Origin: CAZDUS01 sp964535015
GTDB taxonomy: Bacteria; Verrucomicrobiota; Kiritimatiellia; CAIKKV01; CAITUY01
NCBI GenBank assembly: GCA_964535015.1
Contig: CAZHRU010000059.1
Location: 1 to 17,124, forward strand
Reading direction: 5' to 3'
DNA: 17,124 bases
Shown here piece by piece: positions 7,586 through 15,043 of the stretch (position 1 is its first letter; every line of letters starts with the position of its first letter). A program made the position numbers and the translations under genes. A model generated the notes under the pieces. The model had not been told where the DNA came from and ran no database searches. It was given only the letters and a program-made list of their open reading frames with translations.

Positions 7586-9288
7586 ACCATCAACCATCAC
7601 CCATTCCTCCTCCCCCTCCCGCTTCCGACTTCGTCCGGGATATCGTCGCCGAGGACATCAACTCCGGCAAACATACCCGCATCATCACGCGATTCCCTCC
7701 CGAACCCAACGGCTATCTCCACATCGGCCATGCCAAGGCCATCTGCATCGACTTCGGCGTCGCCCAGGAATTCGGCGGAGAATGCCATCTGCGCATGGAC
7801 GACACCAATCCGGCCAAGGAAACCACTGAGTTCGTGGAATCCATCAAGCATGACGTGCAATGGCTCGGATTCGACTGGGGCCCCCATTTCTACTACTCCG
7901 TCGATTACTTTGAACGGATGGTCGAAGCCGCCACCCGCCTGATCCGGAACGATAAGGCCTACGTCTGCGAACTCTCCATGGAACAGTGGAAGGAGTACCG
8001 CGGCATCCCCACCCAACCCGGCAAACCCAGCCCCTTCCGCGACCGGCCCGTCGCCGAAAGCCTCGATCGCTTCGCCCGTATGCGCGCCGGCGAGTTCCCC
8101 GATGGCTCCCTCTGCGTCCGCGCCAAAATCGACATGGCGTCGCCCAACCTCCATATGCGCGACCCCGTCATCTACCGCATCATGCGGGCCTCACACTACC
8201 GGGCCGGCGACAAATGGTGCATCTACCCCACCTATGACTTCGCCCACCCACTCGAGGACGCCTTCGAAAACATCACCCATTCACTCTGCACCCTCGAGTT
8301 CGAGGTACACCGGCCGCTCTACGACTGGTTCATCCGCGAACTCGAATTCCCCAATCCCCCGCGCCAAATCGAGTTCGCCCGCCTGAACATCACCTACACC
8401 GTCCTCAGTAAACGCAAACTCCTGGAACTCGTGCGGGATGGCCATGTCGCCGGCTGGGACGACCCCCGTATGCCCACCATCGCCGGCCTGCGGCGGCGCG
8501 GCTTCACCCCTTCCGCCATCCGGAATTTCTGCAAACGGGTCGGCGTAACCAAGTTCGACGGCTACACCGATATCGCCCTGCTGGAATTCTGCCTCCGCGA
8601 GGAACTGAACAAGTCGGCCCCCCGCGCCATGGCTGTCCTCGACCCCATCAAACTGGTCATCGAGAACTATCCCGATGCACAGGTCGAATGGCTGGATGCC
8701 GTCAACAACCCCGAGAATCCCGCCGCCGGAACACGCCAGATCCCCTTCTCCAGGGAACTCTACATTGAACGCGATGACTTCCTCGAGGACGCACCAAAGA
8801 AGTTCTTCCGCCTCGCCCCGGGCCGTGAAGTCCGCCTGCGTTACGGCTATCTCGTCACTTGCTCCGGTTTCACCAAGGATCCCCAAACCGGCCGGATCAC
8901 CGAAATCCGCTGCACCTACGACCCCGCGACCCGTGGCGGTAACGCACCGGATGGCCGCAAGGTCAAGGGCACCATCCACTGGGTCGCCGCCTCACACGCC
9001 ATCCCTGCCAACGTGAGCCTCTATGACCGCCTCTTCACCGTCGAACACCCGGACGATGTCCCGGACGGTGTTGATTACAAGGTCAACCTCAACCCCGACT
9101 CCCTGAAGGTGATGCAAGCCTACGTGGAACCCGGTTTGGCTAAGTCCACCCCGGACGGGCGCTACCAGTTCGAACGCAAGGGGTATTTTGTCCAGGACTC
9201 GGTGGATTTCAAGGACGGGGCCCCCGTCTACAACCAAATCGTCCCCCTCAAGGACAGTTCGTCAAAAACAACATCGCCTCCGGGATGA
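7582..9288 (+). CDS. glnS: Glutamine--tRNA ligase
   Basis: GlnRS directly charges tRNA-Gln. Its presence implies that the Glu-tRNA-Gln amidotransferase route is not essential for glutamine in this organism. The 568-residue protein has TRFPPEPNGYLHIGHAKAI (HIGH motif), LRMDDTNPAKE, the GlnRS-specific YPTYDFAHPLEDAFENITHSLCTLEFE, LSKRKL (KMSKS-like) and a C-terminal anticodon-binding double beta barrel ending around QFERKGYFVQDS. Length is close to the 554 residues of Escherichia coli GlnRS. The N-terminal dozen residues are proline-rich and partly encoded by a heptamer repeat. The ATG overlaps the gltX stop as ATGA, indicating translational coupling. Bacterial GlnRS is generally held to derive from a eukaryotic GluRS-family ancestor by transfer. 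A convergent gene ends seven bases downstream. Confidence 0.97.
   Translation: MNHQPSPIPPPPPASDFVRDIVAEDINSGKHTRIITRFPPEPNGYLHIGHAKAICIDFGVAQEFGGECHLRMDDTNPAKETTEFVESIKHDVQWLGFDWGPHFYYSVDYFERMVEAATRLIRNDKAYVCELSMEQWKEYRGIPTQPGKPSPFRDRPVAESLDRFARMRAGEFPDGSLCVRAKIDMASPNLHMRDPVIYRIMRASHYRAGDKWCIYPTYDFAHPLEDAFENITHSLCTLEFEVHRPLYDWFIRELEFPNPPRQIEFARLNITYTVLSKRKLLELVRDGHVAGWDDPRMPTIAGLRRRGFTPSAIRNFCKRVGVTKFDGYTDIALLEFCLREELNKSAPRAMAVLDPIKLVIENYPDAQVEWLDAVNNPENPAAGTRQIPFSRELYIERDDFLEDAPKKFFRLAPGREVRLRYGYLVTCSGFTKDPQTGRITEIRCTYDPATRGGNAPDGRKVKGTIHWVAASHAIPANVSLYDRLFTVEHPDDVPDGVDYKVNLNPDSLKVMQAYVEPGLAKSTPDGRYQFERKGYFVQDSVDFKDGAPVYNQIVPLKDSSSKTTSPPG
7585..7605. repeat. Tandem heptamer repeat at gltX/glnS junction
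   Basis: Two exact AACCATC units (7585-7591, 7592-7598) are followed by a degenerate ACCCATT. They occupy codons 2-8 of glnS. A related degenerate array lies at 14209-14229. Confidence 0.5.
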
Positions 9289-9295
9289 CCGGATG

Positions 9296-9553
9296 TCACT
9301 CCGGCGCCGTGGCGATCTCCAGCGCCGCAAGATAGTCACGGGCGTACGCAGTCGTCGGGCCGCACATTTCTTCGGATGGCCGCAATCTGACACAAATGTC
9401 GGGGCGACTGGGATGGCCGAATAGCAGGCAAAACCCATCCTCCGTCAACTGAATGCACCTCTGCCCTGCCGGCTTACCTTCAGGCAATCCGGGAATGGGT
9501 GATGAAATGGAGATCTCCACACAGCAGGCCGCGCAGCCGATCCGGCAGTTCAC
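9296..9553 (-). CDS. YkgJ-family cysteine cluster protein
   Basis: This is a small predicted metal-binding protein of the YkgJ/UPF0153 type (zinc- or iron-chelating cysteine-cluster domain). Its biochemical role is not established. The 85 residues contain eight cysteines: Cys3, 7, 10 and 11 in MNCRIGCAACC, then Cys33, 42, 54 and 64. The middle segment SISSPIPGLPEGKPAG and the RPSEEMCG near Cys64 are characteristic of the subfamily. The usual CGACC appears here as CAACC. The start is a GTG overlapping the stop of the upstream methyltransferase gene as GTGA, so it is probably translated by coupling. It converges on glnS with only seven bases between stops and no visible terminator hairpin. Family assignment is good. 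Confidence 0.85.
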   Translation of the reverse strand: MNCRIGCAACCVEISISSPIPGLPEGKPAGQRCIQLTEDGFCLLFGHPSRPDICVRLRPSEEMCGPTTAYARDYLAALEIATAPE

Positions 9554-10707
9554 GATTTCACCGACTTCACAATTTGATAACCACGCCGGTGCAACAGTTC
9601 GGCATTGCCGAACACCTCCTTCATGTAGATCAGAACATGCGAGGCGTTCTTGGCCACCACATAGGCGCGCCCCTCCGGCAACAGGGCGTCAAACGCGGTC
9701 CGAATGAAGAAATCCGTGATCCGGTTATGGGAATAGTACGGGGGATTGCCGACAAACAACGTAAACCGGGCGGGCGGCCGGACCCCCTCGTCGCTGAGTA
9801 CAACGGAGAATTGCGTAATCCCATTGGCGATGCAATTCTGCCGGGTGACGGTTGTGGCGCGTGAATGGGAGTCCACAAAACACACACGGACCGTCGGCTG
9901 GTTCTTCGCCAGCGAAATGCCAATACTGCCGCATCCGCACCCCATATCCAGAATACTGTCACCAGGCCGCGTCTCAACAACCTCCGCCAACGCCTGCGCC
10001 CCCGGATCAACACGACGGTGCGCAAATACCCCGGGAACAGTCGTCAACTTGACCGGCAACCCGTTGGGAACAGTCATCACGAATTCAGACTGATACACCT
10101 TGGGCGACTCCAATTCACCCTTCTTCCGGGCAACAAGCAGCGTTGAGTCCTTCTTCTGCCCGCGAATGGAACAAACACCGAAACACTTCTTGATGTTCCC
10201 GGCAACCCAGGGCGCATCCTCCTCAACCGTGACAAAACACTGTCCTCCCGTCTTCAGCGCCAGATGACATTGTTGAAGCAGATCCAAAATCAGTTCGTTG
10301 GACGTGGTGCCCCGCGAAATCTGGAGACAGATGGCGTCAAAGTGCCCCCGTTCCGCAACATAAGGTTCGCACCGGCACACAACCCCGGCCACCGGATTGC
10401 GGCGAAAGTTTCGCTCAACCGCATAGTGATGGAAAACGTCAAGCGAGGAAACGACCACCTGCAGCCCCGGATGAACCTGAACCGCCAGCATGGCGATGGC
10501 GCCTGTGCGGTTTCCCAACACCAGAATCGATTGCGCTTTCAGCGGGAACAGCGGAATCGCTTCAATGAGATGCGCCTCCGTGAGACTTAGACCCGACCGC
10601 GAGATAATTTCGTATCGCCCATCGAGGAACAGTTCCGAAACGGACTCGCTGTCATCCCCGGTCTCGGTGATTTGAAGCGTCAGGATTGGAGGGTTCGACA
10701 ATGTCAT
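9550..10707 (-). CDS. RsmC/RlmG-type class I SAM methyltransferase
   Basis: This is a predicted rRNA guanine-N2 methyltransferase. The 385-residue protein has the two-domain plan of RsmC and RlmG: a degenerate N-terminal Rossmann-like half (ILVLGNRTGAIAM, 61-73, lacking a full catalytic motif) and an active C-terminal half. The latter has SAM motif I LDMGCGCGSIGI (253-264) and the base-methylating NPPY motif (321-324), then TDFFIRTAFDALLPEGRAYVVAK. Whether it targets 16S or 23S rRNA cannot be decided. The frame opens at 10761 inside the tRNA, so the first usable ATG after it (10707) is taken as the start, though its ribosome site is weak. It starts 14 bases after the tRNA and is probably expressed by read-through from the tRNA promoter. 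The YkgJ gene overlaps its stop. Confidence 0.86.
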   Translation of the reverse strand: MTLSNPPILTLQITETGDDSESVSELFLDGRYEIISRSGLSLTEAHLIEAIPLFPLKAQSILVLGNRTGAIAMLAVQVHPGLQVVVSSLDVFHHYAVERNFRRNPVAGVVCRCEPYVAERGHFDAICLQISRGTTSNELILDLLQQCHLALKTGGQCFVTVEEDAPWVAGNIKKCFGVCSIRGQKKDSTLLVARKKGELESPKVYQSEFVMTVPNGLPVKLTTVPGVFAHRRVDPGAQALAEVVETRPGDSILDMGCGCGSIGISLAKNQPTVRVCFVDSHSRATTVTRQNCIANGITQFSVVLSDEGVRPPARFTLFVGNPPYYSHNRITDFFIRTAFDALLPEGRAYVVAKNASHVLIYMKEVFGNAELLHRRGYQIVKSVKS

Positions 10708-10721
10708 CTCGATACAAAGGC

Positions 10722-10798
10722 TGGTGGGCGATATAGGACTCGAACCTACGACCCCTACCATGTCAAGGTAGTGCTCTAACCAACTGAGCTAATCGCCC
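10722..10798 (-). tRNA. tRNA-Val (anticodon GAC)
   Basis: The minus strand folds into a complete 77-nt cloverleaf. The acceptor arm is GGGCGAT/ATCGCCC with discriminator A. The D arm is GCTC/GAGC, the anticodon arm is CTACC/GGTAG around loop TTGACAT (anticodon GAC), and the variable loop has five bases. The T arm is GTAGG/CCTAT with loop TTCGAGT. The 3' CCA is encoded. GAC reads valine codons GUC and GUU. Confidence 0.97.
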
Positions 10799-10812
10799 TC
10801 AAGGAAGCGCAG

Positions 10813-10842
10813 ACTATAGTGAGTCCCCCGCGCGCCTGTCAA
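10813..10842 (-). promoter_or_regulatory. Strong sigma70-type promoter for tRNA-Val
   Basis: On the minus strand a perfect TTGACA (10837-10842) is followed after 18 bases by TATAGT (10813-10818). The expected start is about 7-8 bases upstream of the tRNA 5' end. It probably also drives the methyltransferase and YkgJ genes downstream. Confidence 0.75.
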
Positions 10843-10861
10843 CTGTTTCGCAACACTACCA

Positions 10862-11521
10862 CTACCACTTATCCACCCGCCCATCGCCATACACCACAAA
10901 CCCCTTGCCCGCCGAATGCCAGCGCGCAACCTCATTCGTAGCAAACGCCCCATCGAATGGGCTATTCCTGACATTCAAGTCATCCCCGAACAAAACCATC
11001 GTCGAAGCATTGTACGCCCCGATAATGACCCCGCTGGCATTCGTATTCAACGCATAACACCGCCTGGCGTCGGTTACGCCACAAACGGTCCGCAACGCAA
11101 ACGTCGGACACAAGTAAACGTCCTTTTCCTTAAGGTACGGAAACAGGCAACCATTGCTGATCGAAGCAGCCCCATTTGTCCCGCTCCATGCATATGACCC
11201 AGCGGGCTGACTACTGTTCGTTTGCCCATCTGTATAGTCCCACCAAGCCACCCAACCGGCGCTATGCACCCAATAACTGGAACCATCATCGTTGTACCCC
11301 TGCTGCCAGGTGCTAAACGCCGGCGGCAAACCACCCCGGTCCGTGGCGTAGTTCATCGTGGCAATCTGTAACTGGCGCAGATTCGAGGCGCATCGCACCG
11401 CCCGCCCGCCTTCCTTCGCCCGCGAAATCGCCGGTATCAGCATCGCCGCCAGTATCGCAATGATGGCCACGACCACCAGCATTTCAATCAAGGTAAAAGC
11501 CAGTCGCTTCACAGTATTCAT
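10862..11521 (-). CDS. Type II secretion / type IV pilin-like pseudopilin
   Basis: This is a secreted, membrane-anchored pseudopilin-like protein of 219 residues. It has a short basic leader and a class III prepilin site (KRLA then FTLIEMLVVVAIIAILAAMLIPAISRA). Glu at +5 of the mature chain is conserved, and Ala rather than the usual Gly is at -1. A prepilin peptidase would cut and methylate at Phe9. The C-terminal part is the substrate- or cell-surface-specific domain typical of the many such proteins in Planctomycetes, Lentisphaerae and Verrucomicrobia. It ends HSAGKGFVVYGDGRV, resembling the H-X9-DG tail motif but with ten intervening residues. ATG at 11521 has AGGAGG eight bases upstream. 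No other secretion genes are nearby, so it is probably an orphan subunit. Confidence 0.88.
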   Translation of the reverse strand: MNTVKRLAFTLIEMLVVVAIIAILAAMLIPAISRAKEGGRAVRCASNLRQLQIATMNYATDRGGLPPAFSTWQQGYNDDGSSYWVHSAGWVAWWDYTDGQTNSSQPAGSYAWSGTNGAASISNGCLFPYLKEKDVYLCPTFALRTVCGVTDARRCYALNTNASGVIIGAYNASTMVLFGDDLNVRNSPFDGAFATNEVARWHSAGKGFVVYGDGRVDKW

Positions 11522-11632
11522 TCGTCATCCCTCCTATTTCAAATCCTACCCGTTTCACCCTCCCCACTCAACCATTCTGTTTCAGCCACCGCACGCTTGC
11601 AATGCGAAAATTTAACTATATATTAGCCAGTC
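11522..11632. promoter_or_regulatory. Divergent spacer with candidate leaderless promoter
   Basis: This spacer separates the pseudopilin from the phosphoesterase gene. On the plus strand TTGCAA (11597-11602) and TATATT (11619-11624) are 16 bases apart. TATATT is only eight bases from the phosphoesterase ATG, and no Shine-Dalgarno sequence is visible there. A leaderless transcript is therefore plausible. The pseudopilin side has a normal AGGAGG ribosome site. Confidence 0.45.
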
Positions 11633-13174
11633 ATGCGCTACGCCATCGTGTCAGATTTGCACGCCAACCTGCAGGCGTGGAATGCCGTCCTGCTGGATAT
11701 CCGCAGCAGCCGCGTGGACCATATCATCTGCCTGGGCGACCTCATCGGCTACGGTCCCTCCCCCGCCACCGTCCTCCAGTCCGCCCACGAGCACATCCAT
11801 TCGTTCGTCATGGGCAACCACGACGCCGTCATCTGCGGAAAACTGGGCGACGATCTGTTCACTGATCAGGCCCGCGAGACGCTCCAGTGGACCCGTTCCC
11901 AACTCGGAGACACCGCCATCAACGTCCTGGCCTCATTCCCCTTGCTGCTGGATGGCGGCGCCTTTCTTTGCACCCACGGCCACTTCCTCCACCCTGAATC
12001 GTTTGACTACATCCTGGGGCCCGACGATGCCGAAAACTGCTGGAATCACACCACCCACCCCCTTCTCTTCGCAGGGCACACCCACGAACCCGCCCTCTAC
12101 CTCCAGGGCGCCAGCCGGATCCCACGCCAAATCGCCCCTCAGGATTTCGAACTGGAACCCGCCAAACGCTACCTCGTCAACGTCGGCTCCGTCGGCAGTT
12201 CCCGTGATCGCGATCCCCGCGCCTCTTACTGCATCCACGATACCAAATCCAACGCCGTATACTGGCGACGAATCCCCTACGATCTGGACGCACACCGCCG
12301 CGACTACGAACGGGTCGGACGCGATCCGGAAACCAGCGTCGTGTTGCGCGCCGACCCGCGCCGCACCACTACCCCACTCCGCGAACGTCTGGATTTTGCG
12401 CCACCGCGCACTGCCGCCAAGTCAGCAACCAACGTCACCGACGTGGTCTCGATCCAAACCCTCCACCGCCGTGCGCGCCGCTGGAAGACAGCAACCGTTC
12501 TACTGATAACCAGCCTGGGCGTTGCCGGCGGCGCCTGGGGCTTCTGGCGGCAACAGACCACCGCGCACCCAACCCTCATCCGCGAAAGAAACATCACCCC
12601 CATCCTGACTCAACCGGACTCGGATTGCCCGAATCTCATCCCGACCCCGTCCATCCCATCCCCCGGACAACCTGTGCCCGGATGGACCCTTGCCCTCGGG
12701 GATTCCCGCCGCCAGACCATCTCCTTGGAAGCCGATCCAACCACCACTCCCACCTTCGTCATGACGTCCAGTTCACCGACCGAGGAACTCGCCATCCTCC
12801 CTGCCCCTATCGAGGTCACCCCCGGCATGTCGTTCTATCCGGACGTCCTCTTTTCCAAATCCACCAACTTCAACGGCTCGATTGGAATTACCGTCTCCCT
12901 CACCCGCAACGAAAGCGGACGCCAACAGGTGGTCCAGCAGTTCTATACCCATGAACCGGGCCTGCCCCGCGCCGACGGCTGGTCACGCGCCCGGCGTAAA
13001 TTCGTCATCCCCCCCCAAGGCACCCGGATTCAACTTAAACTGGGCGGTCATTTCACCGGTTCGGTCAAGGTCAGGAACATCACCCTCGGCCATTCCGCCA
13101 AAAGAACTACTCATCCAGCAGACGCGGGGTCAACCCCAGCGGAAACGGCCGCGGTTGGACACACTGATTCTTGA
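11633..13174 (+). CDS. Metallophosphoesterase with TM helix and C-terminal beta-rich domain
   Basis: This is a 513-residue fusion. Residues 1-215 are a calcineurin-like phosphoesterase of the COG0639-like group, with metal ligands in SDLHAN (Asp8, His10), GDLIGYGP (Asp36), GNHD (62-64), CTHGH (about 114-116) and GHTH (148-151), and NVGSVG. A basic, Pro/Thr-rich linker leads to one hydrophobic helix (about 285-305, WKTATVLLITSLGVAGGAWGFW). The remaining 200 residues are rich in Thr, Ser, Pro and beta-prone stretches and resemble a carbohydrate-binding-like sandwich, but I cannot name the family. With no signal peptide, the catalytic domain is expected in the cytoplasm and the C-terminal domain outside the inner membrane. 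The substrate is unknown. The last 68 bases overlap the convergent oxidoreductase gene. No ribosome site is visible. Confidence 0.82.
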   Translation: MRYAIVSDLHANLQAWNAVLLDIRSSRVDHIICLGDLIGYGPSPATVLQSAHEHIHSFVMGNHDAVICGKLGDDLFTDQARETLQWTRSQLGDTAINVLASFPLLLDGGAFLCTHGHFLHPESFDYILGPDDAENCWNHTTHPLLFAGHTHEPALYLQGASRIPRQIAPQDFELEPAKRYLVNVGSVGSSRDRDPRASYCIHDTKSNAVYWRRIPYDLDAHRRDYERVGRDPETSVVLRADPRRTTTPLRERLDFAPPRTAAKSATNVTDVVSIQTLHRRARRWKTATVLLITSLGVAGGAWGFWRQQTTAHPTLIRERNITPILTQPDSDCPNLIPTPSIPSPGQPVPGWTLALGDSRRQTISLEADPTTTPTFVMTSSSPTEELAILPAPIEVTPGMSFYPDVLFSKSTNFNGSIGITVSLTRNESGRQQVVQQFYTHEPGLPRADGWSRARRKFVIPPQGTRIQLKLGGHFTGSVKVRNITLGHSAKRTTHPADAGSTPAETAAVGHTDS

Positions 13175-14198
13175 TTGGCACCCACGCTCGCGTCCGGCCG
13201 GACTCCTCAAACGCCAGCATCACCTCCAGCGCGTGCAGGGCCAGACGCCCATCACACCGGTGCGGCCGTCCTGACCCGATCGCGGTCGCCATATCGGCCA
13301 CCCCGATCCCGCGCGAATTTTCACGATAGCCAAACGCCAACGGCATCTCGCGCCAATCCTCGCCGCCCCGCCTGAAGAGCGAGACCGGCCCGCCAAACGT
13401 GTTCGGGTCCGGCACCGCCAGGGATCCTTCCGTCCCGTAAATCTCAATCGGACTATGCCGGTGCCGCGCCACGTCGAAACTCACAACCAGGGTGACCACG
13501 GCCCCATTCTCAAAAAGCAGGTTCCCGCTGTTGTGCGTCGGAACCTCCACCGGCAATCGTTCCCCGAAATGCTCCTTGCAGGTCGCCAATCGCTGCTCAA
13601 ACCCCTTGCTCGTCATCGCCGACACCGCCTTGACCGGCCCCAGTAGGTGAACAAGCGCCGTCACGTAATAAGGCCCCATGTCCAGCATGGGACCCCCGCC
13701 CCGCTGATAAAAAAACGCCGGATTGGGATGCCACCCCTCGGGCCCCCATCCCATCATGCACGCCGTTCCCGATAACGGACGCCCGATCCATCCGTCGTCA
13801 ATCAACTTGCGGCAGGTCTGGAGCCCCGCCCCCAGGAAGGTGTCCGGCGCACATCCCACCCGTAACCCCTTCCTTTTCGCCATCTCCATCACACGACGCC
13901 CTTCCGCCAGATCCACCGCCAGCGGCTTCTCGCTGTGTACATGCTTCCCGGCCCGCAGCGCCCGGAGACTCACCTCGGCATGCACCTTCGGAACCGTCAG
14001 ATTGATGACAATCCCAATGGACGGATCCGCCAGCAGGTCGTCAACCGTCATCGCCTTGAGCCCGAAGGCAGCCGCTTTCGCCGTGGCCGCCTCCATGTTG
14101 ATGTCGGCACAGGCCACCACCCGCACCGCTTCAAACATCGCACACCCGCGGATATACGCATCAAAAATATTCCCGCACCCGACAATTCCGATATTCAT
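13107..14198 (-). CDS. Gfo/Idh/MocA-family NAD(P)-dependent oxidoreductase
   Basis: This is a predicted sugar or inositol dehydrogenase of 363 residues. The N-terminal Rossmann fold has MNIGIVGCGNI (GxGxxx, 4-11), Asp at the end of beta-2 (ACADIN) and the family EKP (90-92) in HSEKPLAVD. The C-terminal Gfo domain has GGGPMLDMGPYYVTAL (Asp173), where many members have His after DxG. The substrate cannot be told from sequence. Two ATGs, at 14204 and 14198, compete. GGAGG touches the first and lies six bases before the second, so 14198 is chosen. It lies 29 bases after the sugar isomerase gene on the same strand, across a heptamer repeat, and probably acts with it in sugar catabolism. The stop lies within the end of the convergent phosphoesterase gene. 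Confidence 0.9.
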   Translation of the reverse strand: MNIGIVGCGNIFDAYIRGCAMFEAVRVVACADINMEAATAKAAAFGLKAMTVDDLLADPSIGIVINLTVPKVHAEVSLRALRAGKHVHSEKPLAVDLAEGRRVMEMAKRKGLRVGCAPDTFLGAGLQTCRKLIDDGWIGRPLSGTACMMGWGPEGWHPNPAFFYQRGGGPMLDMGPYYVTALVHLLGPVKAVSAMTSKGFEQRLATCKEHFGERLPVEVPTHNSGNLLFENGAVVTLVVSFDVARHRHSPIEIYGTEGSLAVPDPNTFGGPVSLFRRGGEDWREMPLAFGYRENSRGIGVADMATAIGSGRPHRCDGRLALHALEVMLAFEESGRTRAWVPIKNQCVQPRPFPLGLTPRLLDE

Positions 14199-14208
14199 AG
14201 TCATCCTC

Positions 14209-14229
14209 CACCATCAACCATTCGCCATC
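14209..14229. repeat. Degenerate heptamer repeat between isomerase and oxidoreductase
   Basis: Three seven-base units, CACCATC, AACCATT and CGCCATC, run in register, related to the AACCATC array at 7585-7605. On the coding strand the unit reads approximately GATGGTT. Confidence 0.4.
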
Positions 14230-15043
14230 ACGCCCGGTTTCCTGCCGCCAGTTTGTTCTCAATCAGATACCGGTAACTCTTCTCAACGCATTCAAACATG
14301 TCGGTATCACTGTTGTCTTGCTCAACCACCAACCACTGCGTCACCGACGAATCCATCGCCCCGATAATGCCCTTGATGTCGTTCTTGCCGCTTCCAACCG
14401 CCAACAGGGACGCACTCTGTGCCCCCGCTTTCACGTCCAGGGTGCTCGTGGCCGCGTTGTAGACCTCGACCGGACGGATCAACGGACCATCCTTGATGTG
14501 CAACAGGGGCGAACGCCTGGCAAACCGGCGCACCATCTCCGGCGCATCGTTTTCACCAAAATTCGCCGCCCAATAGGTGTCCAACTCGAACTTCACGTTC
14601 GGGCACAACTCGGCAAAAATCTCGTGCTTGATCCGCCCATCCAGTTTCTCAAACTCCCAGGCGTGATTGTGAATCACCAGGGTCAGTCCGGCGTTCGCGA
14701 GTGTCGCTTCCATTCCCGCCGTGATCTCCGCCGTCCGTCGGATGGAATCCATATCCTTGAAGTCATTCGGCCCCCACCCCCCCGCCGCCAGCGTTATCCC
14801 CATCTCCCCGCAGGCGTCAATCGTGGCCTGCAACGTATCCGGCTTGGCCCACGGACTATGCGTCGACGACACCACCATCCCAAGGTCCTCGACCACCTTC
14901 CGTAACTCGCGCGGCGTGTAGTTGAAAAACCCGGCCGGCTCCACCCCCTTGTACCCAATCGCCGCCAACCGCTTCAACACCGCCCCGAAATCCCTCTGGC
15001 ATTCCGCCCGCAACGTATACAACTGGATCGAAATCGGTTTCAT
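14228..15043 (-). CDS. Sugar phosphate isomerase/epimerase (xylose isomerase-like TIM barrel)
   Basis: This is a predicted sugar isomerase or epimerase of the AP-endonuclease-2 / xylose-isomerase-like superfamily (COG1082), 271 residues. Likely metal-binding or catalytic residues are Glu35 (GVEPAG), His125-Asn-His127 (VIHNHAWEFE), Glu153/Asp155 (FELDTYW), His182 (LLHIKDG) and Glu241 (VVEQDN). These sit at barrel positions typical of the family. The exact sugar is unknown. ATG at 15043 has GGAGGGAG about eight bases upstream. It heads a two-gene unit with the Gfo/Idh/MocA oxidoreductase, a pairing frequent in polysaccharide- and inositol-degrading bacteria. It is divergent from an AraC-family regulator. 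A 17-bp repeat overlaps its leader, so control by that regulator is likely but inferred. Confidence 0.9.
   Translation of the reverse strand: MKPISIQLYTLRAECQRDFGAVLKRLAAIGYKGVEPAGFFNYTPRELRKVVEDLGMVVSSTHSPWAKPDTLQATIDACGEMGITLAAGGWGPNDFKDMDSIRRTAEITAGMEATLANAGLTLVIHNHAWEFEKLDGRIKHEIFAELCPNVKFELDTYWAANFGENDAPEMVRRFARRSPLLHIKDGPLIRPVEVYNAATSTLDVKAGAQSASLLAVGSGKNDIKGIIGAMDSSVTQWLVVEQDNSDTDMFECVEKSYRYLIENKLAAGNRA

Noticed and set aside
6269..7600. Minus-strand open frame (443 codons) opposite gltX
   Set aside because: The Gly/Val/Asp-rich product has no domain and mirrors the gltX reading frame exactly.
8281..8979. Minus-strand open frame within glnS
   Set aside because: It is antisense to the conserved GlnRS catalytic core and has no motif or ribosome site.
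9280..9300. Possible bidirectional terminator between glnS and the YkgJ gene
   Set aside because: Only seven bases separate the two stops and no stem-loop with a U-tract was found.
10708..10761. N-terminal extension of the methyltransferase to 10761
   Set aside because: This stretch is occupied by the tRNA 3' half, so the in-frame codons there are not expected to be translated.
11682..12506. Plus-strand open frame (274 codons) inside the phosphoesterase gene
   Set aside because: This +1-type shadow frame encodes a Ser/Thr/Pro-rich chain. The overlapping frame carries all phosphoesterase motifs.
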